DNA from: Xylanibacillus composti
GTDB taxonomy: Bacteria > Bacillota > Bacilli > Paenibacillales > K13
DNA length: 64,000 nt
Assembly: GCF_018403685.1 (NCBI RefSeq)
Contig: NZ_BOVK01000001.1
Location: forward strand, 1 to 64,000
Direction: 5' to 3'
Both the position numbers and the translations under genes were made by a program. Positions 25,835-35,056 of this stretch are shown one piece after another (position 1 is the stretch's first letter; the number at the start of each line of letters is the position of its first letter). The notes under the pieces are model-generated. The model was not told the origin of the DNA. It searched no databases and worked only from the letters and a program-made list of their open reading frames with translations.

Positions 25835-27667
25835 TTACAGCTTTATACCACTTAAACTTCCACCTTTTGCGAACAAACGCTCCATTCTTTTCTCTACATC
25901 CGGGTCTGGAATGAGCGGCGGTGCATGATGCGGTTTGCTGCGGGCGTCAATTATGACGTTGTCACAGCTCCAATGCTTGTTTTCATATCGACTGTTGGTC
26001 CCGTAAATATCATGGGAAGGATTGCTTCGAGTGAACGTAACCCACATGAAATTGCTCAAGGATGCGCTAACGAATGAGCTGTCATCGCAAATAATGAGCA
26101 ACGGGCAATCCGCCAATGGGCCGCGTGCTTGAATGGCCTGCGCCCATTCTCCAATCTCCCGCTCAGCCTGCTCGTAGCTTGAGAAGGCCGGACCCTGGAC
26201 GGCGACAACACCCGGCATGACAAGCCGTGCCTGTGCTATCCCCCGCAAGTCCTTCAACTGCTCCGGCACTTCCCGGCACAATTCTCGCTTGACATCGCCA
26301 TATGCGGCAAATACCACCTTGCTCCCTTGGTTCAAGCCTGTTCCGGAATAATCGAGCGTGTCAATTGTCGTATTCGTATAAAAGTGAATGTCTCTGCGCA
26401 AGTCGATGCGTGCCAGGATATAAGTGAAAAAGTCCTCTTCCTGATGAGTATCGAGCGGCCGGTCCTCTTCGGCTGTAATGAAAACATATTTGGCCAGACT
26501 TAATTGGTTGGTGCCCAGAATACGGTTCGCTATTGTCAGCAGCTCCGCAGGCTGCTTCACCTGTTGATAAGGTGTGTATCTCTCGCTGCCAATTGCCAGC
26601 AGAAGCGGGTGCACGCCTGCCGCATCCACGGCATGAACTTCCTTGACTCCCGGAATCTCCTGCTTGATTGCATCTCCGGTAAGCTCATGAATAAGATCTC
26701 CGAAAGCAGTATCCTCCTGGGGAGGCCTGCCGACGACCGTGAATGGCCAAATTGCATTCGTTCTGGCGAACACATGCCGCACTTGCATAACCGGAAACGG
26801 GTGTATCAGGCTGTAATAGCCCAGATGGTCACCGAATGGCCCCTCGGGCTTCGTATCATGAGGATAAATATCTCCAGTAATGACAAAGTCTGCATCATGG
26901 CTGATGCAATACCCTTCATGATAGCTGTAGCGGAATCGTCGTCCGGCCAGCAGCCCCGCGAAGGTCAACTCACTTAAGCCTTCAGGCAGCGGCATGACAG
27001 CGGACAATGTATGGGACGGCGGTCCTCCTACAAAGATACTCACCTTTAACGGCTCGCCGCGCTGCGTGGCCTTTGTTTGGTGAATGCCGATGCTGCGATG
27101 AATTTGATAATGCAGGCCGACTTCTTGCCCATGCACATAGTCATTCCCGCTCAGCTGAACGCGGTACATGCCCAGGTTCGCATTCATGATGCCGGGCTTG
27201 TCCAAATCCTCTGAATACACTTGCGGCAACGTTATAAAGGCGCCCCCGTCCATCGGCCAGTGGTGAATGTGCGGAAGTTCGGAAAGCCGAATTTCCCTCA
27301 TGTCGCCGGGCAACCCGTCCGGCATTTTCTTCGGCAGCGCCTTCGATGCCGATAAACCAACACCCAAATGCTTGAACGGCTGCTTCAGTGCGGCCATCGG
27401 ATCGTTGCGCAGCGCAATCACATTTTGCGTGGCATCCCACGTCTGTCGGAAGATGAATTTGCTTCGCTCTACTGTCCCGAACAGATTAGAGACGGCGCGA
27501 AAGCTCGTCCCCTTCACGCGCTCGAATAACAGGGCAGGCCCTCCCGCCTCGTGAACCTTCAAGTGGATAGCCGCCATCTCCAGATACGGATCCACCTCTT
27601 CCCGGATGCGCACCAAGTGGCCGTGCTTTTCCAAATCCGCTACACACGCTTCCAAATTCGGATACAT
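25835..27667 (-). CDS. UbiD family decarboxylase
   Basis: A 610-residue member of the prenylated-FMN-dependent decarboxylase family (UbiD/Fdc/BsdC), cytoplasmic. Family blocks are visible: FRAVSNLFGT, YRVQLSGNDYVHGQEVGLHYQIHRSIG near the cofactor site, the catalytic segment PEGPFGDHLGYYS, and AKYVFITAEEDRP. Length exceeds the usual 450-500 residues, with extra C-terminal sequence. No UbiX-type flavin prenyltransferase is next to it, so the cofactor must be made elsewhere. Substrate unknown; aromatic or unsaturated acids are typical. GGAGATATGCATC precedes the ATG. Confidence 0.92.
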   Translation of the reverse strand: MYPNLEACVADLEKHGHLVRIREEVDPYLEMAAIHLKVHEAGGPALLFERVKGTSFRAVSNLFGTVERSKFIFRQTWDATQNVIALRNDPMAALKQPFKHLGVGLSASKALPKKMPDGLPGDMREIRLSELPHIHHWPMDGGAFITLPQVYSEDLDKPGIMNANLGMYRVQLSGNDYVHGQEVGLHYQIHRSIGIHQTKATQRGEPLKVSIFVGGPPSHTLSAVMPLPEGLSELTFAGLLAGRRFRYSYHEGYCISHDADFVITGDIYPHDTKPEGPFGDHLGYYSLIHPFPVMQVRHVFARTNAIWPFTVVGRPPQEDTAFGDLIHELTGDAIKQEIPGVKEVHAVDAAGVHPLLLAIGSERYTPYQQVKQPAELLTIANRILGTNQLSLAKYVFITAEEDRPLDTHQEEDFFTYILARIDLRRDIHFYTNTTIDTLDYSGTGLNQGSKVVFAAYGDVKRELCREVPEQLKDLRGIAQARLVMPGVVAVQGPAFSSYEQAEREIGEWAQAIQARGPLADCPLLIICDDSSFVSASLSNFMWVTFTRSNPSHDIYGTNSRYENKHWSCDNVIIDARSKPHHAPPLIPDPDVEKRMERLFAKGGSLSGIKL

Positions 27668-27774
27668 GATGCATATCTCCAGTCTCTTTTCATTTTATGC
27701 GCCAAACCAAATCTATCAAAATAAATGTATCATCGCACACGCTTCGTTTCAAGCTCGCAAGTGCCCGTCCTGTG

Positions 27775-28302
27775 TCAGGTGTGAAGTGATGCCTCGATCT
27801 GCGCTGTATGGTGGCGAATATGCCAAATGCAAAAATCCAGGTAATGGGCCAGGTTTCGTTCTCCCGCAACAGGGTGCACAAACGTGCGTTCAAATTGCTC
27901 GGCGGTCATGCTCCGCATGAGTACGGTCCACCTGTTACAGATCGCTTGCAGCAGCAGAAGCGAATCCGCCATGTCGCGGCTGCCTTCATCGGCTTGCATA
28001 TTCCAGGCTTCTTCATCATAGGGCTTAATCGTCGGATTGTCTTCGCTTAGAGCGAGCTTGAAATGGATGTAGCTGTTCATCGCTGCATCAGCCAAATGAT
28101 GGACTAGCTGCCTGATCGACCAGGCGTTGTCTCGAATCCGCTTATCCAGCCTGGCTTGCGGCAATCCTTCCAGCAGGTTTCTCGTATTAACGGGGGTTGA
28201 CTGGATTTCTCCTATCCAGGCGCGAACGTCCCCTTGGGACACACTCTCTTGCGGTTGAAATTCGCCTATTGGGTATACGGCATTTTCCGAAAGAAGATTC
28301 AT
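27775..28302 (-). CDS. DinB/YfiT-like putative metal-dependent enzyme
   Basis: A 175-residue four-helix-bundle protein of the YfiT/DinB superfamily (bacillithiol S-transferase-like). The three expected metal-binding histidines are seen: one in RQLVHHLADAAMNSY and two in HIRHHTAQI. EFQPQESVSQ at the start and SIRQLVHHLAD match the YfiT subgroup. By family it may conjugate bacillithiol to electrophiles or hydrolyse amides; the role here is unproved. It follows the ABC permease gene by 24 bases on the same strand but lacks a good ribosome site, so expression may depend on coupling. Confidence 0.85.
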   Translation of the reverse strand: MNLLSENAVYPIGEFQPQESVSQGDVRAWIGEIQSTPVNTRNLLEGLPQARLDKRIRDNAWSIRQLVHHLADAAMNSYIHFKLALSEDNPTIKPYDEEAWNMQADEGSRDMADSLLLLQAICNRWTVLMRSMTAEQFERTFVHPVAGERNLAHYLDFCIWHIRHHTAQIEASLHT

Positions 28303-28326
28303 CGCTGTTCGCTAGAATTAGACAAT

Positions 28327-30960
28327 TCAGCTGTCCATCTTCAATGCATCAATAATGTTCTCCCGTTTCAGCTTGCGGCTGGCATTCGTCATCGTGAAGA
28401 ACACGAGCACAAATACGCTGACAATGCAAATGCCAATCTCCTGCCACGGAAGGCGAAAAGCAAAGTCAAAGGTGTTGCCGAAAGAACGATGCAGCAACCA
28501 GCTGACAACAATGCTGACCGGCAAGCCGTAGAGCAGCGCTTTGGTCCCATAAAATACACTCTCGTAGCGGATCATGCGGTTGAAGCCCGCCGGCGTGAGA
28601 CCAACCGATTTCAGCATGGCGAACTCTCTCCGGCGAAGAGCTATATTCGTATGAATCGTATTGAGAATGTTGGTAACGCCAATAAGCGTGATCAGACTTA
28701 TAAATCCATATAGGAAAATAGAAATGACGGTTTTCGTCTGCTGCGTTTCCTCCTTGCTGCGCGTCAGATTCCAGATGTAGGTCGGACCGGAGGAAGGATG
28801 GGCGGCATCGATAGCCTCGATGCGATCTTCGAATACCTTATGAGCAGCCTTATCCTTAAGTCCCACCAGAAACTGGGCGCGATTTCCTTCCGCTTGCGTA
28901 TATTCATTGCCTTTCGAAACAATCAGGTCGAATATCTGGTCGCTGACTACGAGATGAAAGCCCGTTACATTCGTATACGCCAACCCGAATGGAAGCTCTT
29001 CGGTCATACTTCCGATTTCAATCGGAAAATGCAAGGACTCCGTTTGCTCATCATAGGCATATTCCTTCAGAATCAGATGGTCGCCGGCTTCCATTGCAAG
29101 CGGGCTGTATGCCGCGAACGCACCTACATCTGTTTTGTTCATGTTGATTAAGATGCCTCGCGGTTCGTTGACATCGGTAAACGCATCCAGCTGCAAGCCG
29201 AGCTTCTCTACATACGTAGCGAACATCTCATTCTTGATCGTGGAAACCTGTGCCTGCAGCCGATAGTTTCCTTGGCCGTCCTTCATCACGTCCTTATACC
29301 ATTCCTGCTCACTGTCCGAAGAAGACGCACTGAGCAGCTTGCGCAAATATGGACCTAAATCTGCCAGCTCCAACCCGTCTACGTTCATGTAAAGTGACCG
29401 TACGATTGCATGCTGCCCTACTTCTTCCTGAGCAGCCAGCTGTTCGTAGAAGTCAAGCACATCGGGGAGCGGCGCTTCACTCTTCTCGACGTAAAGATCG
29501 TAGCTGAGATCAGCGTAATACAAGTCGCTGCCCTCGAACGCATAGTTTATGAATGAGGAGAAGGAGACGAACAGCACAATGCTGATAAACAACGAGAAGA
29601 CTGTTGCCCGATACCGTCGGTGGTTGCGTCTCAAATTTTTGAGTGCCAGCTCCCCTTCCATACCGAACAAACGCCGCGTCAGCTTGGACGTTTTTAATTT
29701 TTTGCCTGTGATCTGAATATCGGTTTGAAGGCGGATTGCTTCCACCGGCGATATGCGCGAAGCCCGCTTGGCTGGAATATAGGCGGACAGGAATATCGTT
29801 ATGGCGACGAAAAACACGGTAATCAGTATCGTTGACGGCGGGACTGCGACACGCAATCCTAAACCAAGGTTGAAGAAGTTCCCGTCCATAAGCTGATTGA
29901 TGCTATAAAGCGTCACCGCAATGCCGCCTATGCCTGACAATATCCCGATCGGTATGGCAATAAGCCCGAGAAACAGCCCCTCAAAAAATACCATGTTGCG
30001 AATTTGTCTGTTCGTAGCGCCCACACTGGCGAGCATCCCGAACTGCTTCTTCCGCTCACTGACCGAGATCGCGAAGGCATTGTAAATGACCGTTATCGAG
30101 CCGACGACGATCAACAGAATGATGATGAGTCCGGTCGTCAGGAACAGCATGTTGACCCTGTCGTTCTTGGATAACCCCATCCATCTTAACAATTCTGTAT
30201 GGTACTCGAACGTCTCTGTGCCAATTTGTTCGGCTATCTTGGGCGCGGTCTGAAAGATCTGCTTCGGATGGCGGGTCTGAACATAAATGTCCAGCTGCTC
30301 TGCATCAGCCAGAATAGCCTCATCTAAATAAGCAACCGCACTGTAGCCCGGTGCATGCCAATCCTCGAACCCGGGTCTCTTCATAATGCCCGTGACCGTG
30401 TATGTGCTCATCTGCTGGGCATCGAAAACTTCTGTCTCTGACCAGGCGTTGTGATTGCTGAGCGTGAAACCGTGATCTGTACGAGTACCGATTGCCAGGT
30501 TTAAAGTATCTCCAACGCGGAGTTCTCCTTCGGTATTGTTTTGCAGCTCTTCAGAAATGACCAATTCATGACCAGTTTCGGGCAAGCGGCCTTCCTTCAG
30601 TTGAACCGGAAGATGCTCCAGCGCAGACTTGTCAAAAGCGCTGATTGCCAAGTAGGGCTTGTTGATTTGCTTGGAGTCTGGCCATAGGGCGAAGCCAAGC
30701 TCCATGGTCCGCATCGCGATTTTCGTTTCGGCATGATCCGTAATATAGGCGACCTTGTCAGCAGACACCCCCGGGAATTTGACATGAAAATGCCCATTGG
30801 CTTGTTGGGTATGGCGGATGAGCAGATCTTGAAAGCTTGCAAACAACGTAGCGACTCCGCAGATCATGGCTGCCGATAAAATGATGCCCACCAGCGTAAC
30901 GAGGGTGCGGCTGCGGTTTTGCTTCAGGTTGCGCAGCGTTAATTGTCGCAGCAGCTTCAT
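28327..30960 (-). CDS. ABC transporter permease, FtsX/MacB type
   Basis: An 877-residue membrane protein with two FtsX-type domains: a first membrane segment near 20-40, three more near 265-390, then a second set beginning near 450 and ending with three segments near 750-870. Large extracytoplasmic parts lie between. The C-terminal signature LRRREFAMLKSVGLTP is typical of FtsX permeases, and its counterpart SERKKQFGMLASVGAT lies at about 300. It should form a transporter with the ATPase encoded just upstream; the two genes overlap by four bases (ATGA). Together with the upstream two-component system it resembles peptide-antibiotic sensing/detoxification modules. Confidence 0.92.
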   Translation of the reverse strand: MKLLRQLTLRNLKQNRSRTLVTLVGIILSAAMICGVATLFASFQDLLIRHTQQANGHFHVKFPGVSADKVAYITDHAETKIAMRTMELGFALWPDSKQINKPYLAISAFDKSALEHLPVQLKEGRLPETGHELVISEELQNNTEGELRVGDTLNLAIGTRTDHGFTLSNHNAWSETEVFDAQQMSTYTVTGIMKRPGFEDWHAPGYSAVAYLDEAILADAEQLDIYVQTRHPKQIFQTAPKIAEQIGTETFEYHTELLRWMGLSKNDRVNMLFLTTGLIIILLIVVGSITVIYNAFAISVSERKKQFGMLASVGATNRQIRNMVFFEGLFLGLIAIPIGILSGIGGIAVTLYSINQLMDGNFFNLGLGLRVAVPPSTILITVFFVAITIFLSAYIPAKRASRISPVEAIRLQTDIQITGKKLKTSKLTRRLFGMEGELALKNLRRNHRRYRATVFSLFISIVLFVSFSSFINYAFEGSDLYYADLSYDLYVEKSEAPLPDVLDFYEQLAAQEEVGQHAIVRSLYMNVDGLELADLGPYLRKLLSASSSDSEQEWYKDVMKDGQGNYRLQAQVSTIKNEMFATYVEKLGLQLDAFTDVNEPRGILINMNKTDVGAFAAYSPLAMEAGDHLILKEYAYDEQTESLHFPIEIGSMTEELPFGLAYTNVTGFHLVVSDQIFDLIVSKGNEYTQAEGNRAQFLVGLKDKAAHKVFEDRIEAIDAAHPSSGPTYIWNLTRSKEETQQTKTVISIFLYGFISLITLIGVTNILNTIHTNIALRRREFAMLKSVGLTPAGFNRMIRYESVFYGTKALLYGLPVSIVVSWLLHRSFGNTFDFAFRLPWQEIGICIVSVFVLVFFTMTNASRKLKRENIIDALKMDS

Positions 30961-31640
30961 GAGCGGATCACCTCATCCTTGACGATAACTCCATCTTCCA
31001 ACGTGATAACTCGATCAGCCTGCAGGGCTATATGCGGATCATGCGTAATCATGATCAATGTCTGATTGAACTGCTTATTGGAAAGCTTCAGCAAGTCCAG
31101 AATGTCCCGCGAGTTTTTGCTGTCCAAATTGCCAGTTGGCTCGTCGGCCAGCACCAGTGCCGGGTGATTGATCAATGCACGGCCAATCGAAACACGCTGC
31201 TGCTGCCCGCCGGAAAGCTGATTCGGCAGATGGCCGGTACGACCTTCCAGATGCAGCGTTTCGACAATCTCGCGAAGCCGGGCCTGCTCTACCTTGCGGT
31301 TGTCCAGCAGCAGCGGCAAAGTAATATTCTCCTCGATGTTCAGAATCGGAATCAGGTTGTAAAACTGGTAGATGAGTCCGATTTGCCGGCGCCGGAAAAT
31401 GGCGAGCTGCGTCTCATCAAGCTGATAGACGTCCGTATTGTCTATCCACACCTTTCCGCCGGACGGCCGGTCCACTCCGCCCAAAATATGAAGCAAGGTT
31501 GACTTGCCTGAGCCGGAGGAACCCACGATAGCGACGAACTCGCCCTTGTTCACGCTGAATGACACATCGTCCAGTGCCCTAACCTGGGTGTCACCTTTCC
31601 CGTATACTTTGGTCAGATGCTCTACTCTTAAAATCTCCAC
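30957..31640 (-). CDS. ABC transporter ATP-binding protein (MacB/LolD type)
   Basis: A 227-residue ATPase. Walker A GSSGSGKST, Q-loop region LIYQFYNLIPILNIEEN, signature LSGGQQQR, Walker B LVLADEPTGNLD and switch His in MITHDPH are all intact. The LADEPTGNLDS form is typical of the LolD/MacB/BceA group that works with FtsX permeases. The start is GTG 31640 with AAGGAG 10 bases upstream. A response-regulator-type box (31716-31729) lies about 76 bases upstream, so this gene can probably be induced separately from the two-component genes. Confidence 0.95.
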   Translation of the reverse strand: MEILRVEHLTKVYGKGDTQVRALDDVSFSVNKGEFVAIVGSSGSGKSTLLHILGGVDRPSGGKVWIDNTDVYQLDETQLAIFRRRQIGLIYQFYNLIPILNIEENITLPLLLDNRKVEQARLREIVETLHLEGRTGHLPNQLSGGQQQRVSIGRALINHPALVLADEPTGNLDSKNSRDILDLLKLSNKQFNQTLIMITHDPHIALQADRVITLEDGVIVKDEVIRS

Positions 31641-31692
31641 AATCGTTCCACTCCTTCTGTTCTGTAGATAACTTTAGTTTAGTAGGGCAAGA

Positions 31693-31729
31693 TGACATCT
31701 CCGTGACCGGGACGATGACAATTTTGTCA
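31693..31729. promoter_or_regulatory. Tandem response-regulator box upstream of the ABC transporter genes
   Basis: TGACA-ATTT-TGTCA (31716-31729) is a perfect palindrome, overlapping the kinase stop codon. A degenerate second copy, TGACA-TCTC-CGTGA (31693-31706), lies 9 bases away. TAAACT at 31681-31676 could be the -10 box. The same palindrome stands before the response-regulator gene. The pattern agrees with the TNACA-N4-TGTNA boxes known for BceR-like regulators. Confidence 0.7.
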
Positions 31730-32959
31730 CCTTGGACTTTTGTAGAACGTCAGCAGGAAGGTTGCGCCCTTGCCTTCCTCGTTCTGCGCTATAATATCTC
31801 CGCCTTGCTTCTTGACGATCGCGTGCGCCATCGCAAGTCCTATGCCGACGCTGTCGTCGCCGGCGTTCGCTCCGCGGTAAAATCGCTGAAAAACATAAGG
31901 CAGATCCTCCTTGGCGATGCCTTGTCCGCTGTCTGTAACCGTTACTCTGGCATAGAGCGGGTTGTCTGTGACGGAGATCCAAAGCTTCCCTTGCTCAGGA
32001 GTATGCTCAATGCCGTTCTTGATCACGTTTTGCAGCGCTTCGCGCGTCCAGTTCTGATCGCCTGTAACGAAGACCGTAGAATCCCCTTCTACCGTTGCTT
32101 CGATCATTTGGATATCAAGCGGGATGCTTAACGATTCGAGCACGTGATCGACGAGCGCGCGGAGATCATAGCGCTCACGCTTCATCGTTACCGTACCGGC
32201 ATCCAGCTTGGAAAGCTTGAGCAGGGATGTAACCAGCCATTCCATTCTTTTGAGCTGCGCCCGCATCCTTGCCAGAAATTCAGATCGGATCTCTTCCTGC
32301 TGCTCGTCCTCCAGCAAATCAGTCATTACAGACAATGACGTCATCGGTGTTTTCAACTGATGCGATATATCCGCGATAGAATCAGCCAGATGCAGCTTGT
32401 CCTGCTGGAGGGCATCCTTCTGTTCCCGCAGAATTGTGGTCATCTTGTATATCCCATTCTTCAAGATGCTCAGCTGCCCTTCCTCATTGTCGCGAATATC
32501 AAGTGACTCATCGCCGTTGGCGATTTTCTCCGCGTACAGGCTCAGTTCATGAAGGCGCCTGTAATGTTTGCGCAGAAAGTGGAAGAAGATAAGGGCCATG
32601 CCCGTAAATGACAGTAAAGCAAGCGAAGCTGCTTGCAAGAAATACAAACGGAAACTGCTGCCCGCAAAACCGGTTTCGGCGGCAAGCTCCCCTTGCTCTA
32701 ATCCGTAAGCAGCCAGTACCGCTTGCCCTTTTTCCACAATTTGCGGGTCGACTGCCTGCAGTTGCCGCACGATGCTTTGTTCGGCTGCCGGAGCATGCTC
32801 CATCGCTGCGCCTACAATTGCAGCCTGCTGGATGACAATCGCTTGACGCAGCGCATGGCTGCTTAGCAGCGATGTGCAGGCAGTTAACGCAACAATGCCG
32901 ATACACACGCTTGTCAGAACAAGAGCAAGCCGCTTGAATTCAGGATTGTGAATCGGCAT
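31727..32959 (-). CDS. Sensor histidine kinase
   Basis: A 410-residue membrane kinase. Two membrane segments (about 11-32 and 110-133) enclose an extracytoplasmic loop of about 75 residues, longer than in BceS-type intramembrane kinases. Then a HAMP-like linker, the phosphoacceptor His in ISHQLKTPMTSL, the N box NVIKNGIEH, G1 DSGQGI, F box FQRFYRG and G2 GIGLAMAHAIV. It overlaps the end of the response-regulator gene by 20 bases and uses GGAAG before its ATG. The ligand is probably an antimicrobial or envelope stress exported by the linked transporter; this is inferred from context. Confidence 0.93.
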   Translation of the reverse strand: MPIHNPEFKRLALVLTSVCIGIVALTACTSLLSSHALRQAIVIQQAAIVGAAMEHAPAAEQSIVRQLQAVDPQIVEKGQAVLAAYGLEQGELAAETGFAGSSFRLYFLQAASLALLSFTGMALIFFHFLRKHYRRLHELSLYAEKIANGDESLDIRDNEEGQLSILKNGIYKMTTILREQKDALQQDKLHLADSIADISHQLKTPMTSLSVMTDLLEDEQQEEIRSEFLARMRAQLKRMEWLVTSLLKLSKLDAGTVTMKRERYDLRALVDHVLESLSIPLDIQMIEATVEGDSTVFVTGDQNWTREALQNVIKNGIEHTPEQGKLWISVTDNPLYARVTVTDSGQGIAKEDLPYVFQRFYRGANAGDDSVGIGLAMAHAIVKKQGGDIIAQNEEGKGATFLLTFYKSPR

Positions 32960-33653
32960 GCGTATCTTCCTTTCGATCTCCGTCGGCTTTGTACCCCATT
33001 CCCCGAACGGTTTTAATCAGCTTCGGATTCTGCGGATCGTCCTCGATCTTTTCGCGCAGCCGCTTAATATAGACGGTCAACGTATTATCATTCACGAAGT
33101 CGCCGGCCACATCCCATATTCCCTCCAACATCTGGTTGCGGCTCAGCACCTGACCTTGATGGCCTGCCAAAGTCAACAGCAGCTTGTACTCCAAGGTCGT
33201 CAGAATGATTTCCTCGCCTCCCTTGGTCACCCTCGCTTCTGTGGTGTATATAGTCAATGGGCCCAAAGTAATTTCCGCACTCTTCCCTTGATGATTCTGA
33301 TAACGGCGAAGCACACTCTTGATGCGGGAAATCAGCTCGCGAACACGAAAGGGCTTGGCCACATAATCGTCCGCGCCCATGTCCAGTCCCATCACGATGT
33401 TCACCTCATCGTCCCGAGCTGTCAAGAAAATCACCGGCTTCTCGCCTTTCTTGCGTATGAGCCGACACAACTCGAACCCGTCGCCATCCGGCAATGCGAC
33501 ATCCAGGAGAAACAAATCAAAGTTCTCCTCCAGGCAAGCGCTCGCTTCATGAACGGTATGACAAATCCGGGTTTCGAATCCCTCTTGCTTCAAGGAATAG
33601 GCGATGCCCATGGCAATGGTTTTGTCGTCTTCTACGACTAATATGCGATCCAT
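32940..33653 (-). CDS. OmpR/PhoB-family response regulator
   Basis: A 237-residue regulator. The receiver domain (1-115) shows the acidic pair in VVEDD, phosphoacceptor Asp in LFLLDVALPDGD, Thr in IFLTARDDE and Lys in DYVAKPF. The winged-helix domain (about 135-230) ends with NTLTVYIKRLREKIEDDP and KTVRGMGYKAD. The ATG at 33653 is used because GGGGTGA precedes it and homologues start MDRILVVEDD. It heads an operon with the kinase; a palindromic box at 33739-33752 next to its promoter suggests autoregulation. Confidence 0.95.
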   Translation of the reverse strand: MDRILVVEDDKTIAMGIAYSLKQEGFETRICHTVHEASACLEENFDLFLLDVALPDGDGFELCRLIRKKGEKPVIFLTARDDEVNIVMGLDMGADDYVAKPFRVRELISRIKSVLRRYQNHQGKSAEITLGPLTIYTTEARVTKGGEEIILTTLEYKLLLTLAGHQGQVLSRNQMLEGIWDVAGDFVNDNTLTVYIKRLREKIEDDPQNPKLIKTVRGMGYKADGDRKEDTHADSQS

Positions 33654-33710
33654 GCTTTCACCCCAAACATGCATAATCCGCTTTACAAGTACAGTTGCAA
33701 ATACTTCTTC

Positions 33711-33752
33711 ATTATAGTAAATGACCGGGTTCGCTGTGTGACATTTTTGTCA
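33711..33752 (-). promoter_or_regulatory. Promoter of the two-component operon with palindromic response-regulator box
   Basis: -10 box TATAAT (33716-33711) on the minus strand. TGACA-TTTT-TGTCA (33739-33752) is a perfect palindrome placed 22 bases upstream, abutting the -35 position, where no good -35 hexamer exists. This is the usual position for an OmpR-type activator. The palindrome matches the one before the ABC genes in all ten arm bases. Confidence 0.7.
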
Positions 33753-33770
33753 TCGGACACTGTAAGACAT

Positions 33771-33797
33771 AAAAAAAACCGGGACAATCGCCCGGTT
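33771..33797 (-). terminator. Terminator after the 85-residue gene
   Basis: Minus-strand stem ACCGGG / CCCGGT with a 7-base loop followed by seven or more T residues, 27 bases after the stop codon at 33824. Confidence 0.85.
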
Positions 33798-33823
33798 GAT
33801 GTGAATGAGGAAGTTGCGTCGAT

Positions 33824-34081
33824 TCAAAACCTCGCATAGTATTGCTTCAAATCATCAAGCAGCTGTTGGCTGCCATCTTCGTCTTGTTTTTCTTCATCGC
33901 CTGATTCCTCAAACTCTTGGCTTGCTTCTTCATCTGTATCCTCGCCCTCCTCCAGCTGATGCTCCAGCTGTTCAATCATCAAGGCTGCGATATACTCGGC
34001 ATTTAGGCCATAATGCTTCAAGATGGCGACAAGCTCGTCGAGATTGCGATGGTTTTCGATGATGTCCGTTAGTCGACTCAA
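33824..34081 (-). CDS. Hypothetical acidic protein, 85 residues
   Basis: I do not recognise this protein. The TTG at 34081 is preferred over the ATG at 34117 because AGGAGG ends 9 bases before it; the ATG has no ribosome site. The N-terminal half is helical and amphipathic (SRLTDIIENHRNLDELVAILKHYGLNAEYIAALMIEQLEHQL). The middle is a strongly acidic run of Glu/Asp (about residues 43-68), then DGSQQLLDDLKQYYARF. This resembles small adaptor or inhibitor proteins, but no family is assigned. It has its own terminator and is separated from the upstream SDR gene by another terminator. Confidence 0.65.
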   Translation of the reverse strand: MSRLTDIIENHRNLDELVAILKHYGLNAEYIAALMIEQLEHQLEEGEDTDEEASQEFEESGDEEKQDEDGSQQLLDDLKQYYARF

Positions 34082-34200
34082 AGCGGCGTACCTCCTGTTG
34101 GGATTCATGGGATGTTCCTGTACGATCCTTGCTTTTAAGGATACCCCCGCCCTGCCGTTCTTATCCGCAGCATAGCGCTCTATACGCCCATTCCATGTCA

Positions 34201-34234
34201 AAAAATAAAGCCCATCCGAAAAATATACGGATGG
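34201..34234 (-). terminator. Terminator of the short-chain dehydrogenase gene
   Basis: Minus-strand stem CCATCCG / CGGATGG with a 9-base loop followed by GCTTTATTTTTTG, 17 bases after the stop codon. Confidence 0.8.
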
Positions 34235-34250
34235 ACAGTTCAAGCCTGGC

Positions 34251-35003
34251 TTATATGGTATATGGCGTGGCTTCCATAGCTTCCGCCTTGGCGACAGCTT
34301 CTTCCAATGTCATACCGACAAAAGACTGTGCGCCCAAATATCGACCGCTTTTCTTGTCGTCGACGAATGCGCCGACAGCAATGCCTGGAATCACACTTTC
34401 GACCGAATTCGGCGCTTTGGGTCCGCCAAGGTCCGTTCTGCACCAGCCTGGGTCTGTCAGGTTAATCATCACGTCTGTTCCTTCCAGCCTGGAGGCCAAA
34501 TCCTTGGTGAATTTGTCCAAAGCGGCCTTGCTGGCTGCATATCCGGCTTGCTCAGGCTCGTTCTTGATGCCGCTTGTCGTATTGATCACGCGGCCAAACC
34601 CGCGCTCGATCATCTTCGGAATCAGTCGATTGCAAATGGTCACGATAGAAATAAAATTAATGCGGAAGCTGAGCTCAAAGTCTTCAACAGGCGTTTGCCA
34701 GTAATCTGTGCGGTAGGCAATTTGCACAGCTGCGTTGTTGAATACAATATCCACCGGGATATTCTTCGCTTCTATCTCATCCAGCATGGCCGCTACCTCT
34801 TCGTGATTGGCCAGCTCGGCTTGAACGCTGAACGCTTCCACGCCAAGCGCCTTGACCTCATCCTCAACTTTTATGCAATGTTCGAGATTTCTGCTGTGCA
34901 AGATCAAATTGCAGCCTTGCTTGGCCATAAAAATGGCCGTCTGGTATCCGACACCTCTGCTCGCGCCGGTAATCAGCGCCCATCTGCCCTTAACATTTAC
35001 CAT
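34251..35003 (-). CDS. Short-chain dehydrogenase/reductase
   Basis: A 250-residue NAD(P)-dependent Rossmann enzyme: ALITGASRGVGYQTAIFMAKQG (TGxxxGxG), FNNAAVQ, catalytic Ser in INTTSGIK, and Tyr/Lys in AGYAASKAALD. An Arg after the motif (SRGVG) and in LHSRN suggests NADP preference. C-terminal DPGWCRTDLGGPKAP resembles SDRs annotated as 3-oxoacyl-ACP-like or carbonyl reductases. AAGGAG is 10 bases before the ATG. It is a single-gene unit with an extended -10 promoter, an operator-like repeat and its own terminator. Confidence 0.92.
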   Translation of the reverse strand: MVNVKGRWALITGASRGVGYQTAIFMAKQGCNLILHSRNLEHCIKVEDEVKALGVEAFSVQAELANHEEVAAMLDEIEAKNIPVDIVFNNAAVQIAYRTDYWQTPVEDFELSFRINFISIVTICNRLIPKMIERGFGRVINTTSGIKNEPEQAGYAASKAALDKFTKDLASRLEGTDVMINLTDPGWCRTDLGGPKAPNSVESVIPGIAVGAFVDDKKSGRYLGAQSFVGMTLEEAVAKAEAMEATPYTI

Positions 35004-35056
35004 TTTGAAAACGCTCCTTCTTCCAAGAAGTAAACTGTGATTCTATGCTAGCCCAA

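Noticed and set aside
26800-26860. UbiD catalytic block reads EGPFGDH rather than EGPFGEH
   Set aside because: Asp at the last position is common among family members as far as I recall, so it is not reported as an anomaly.
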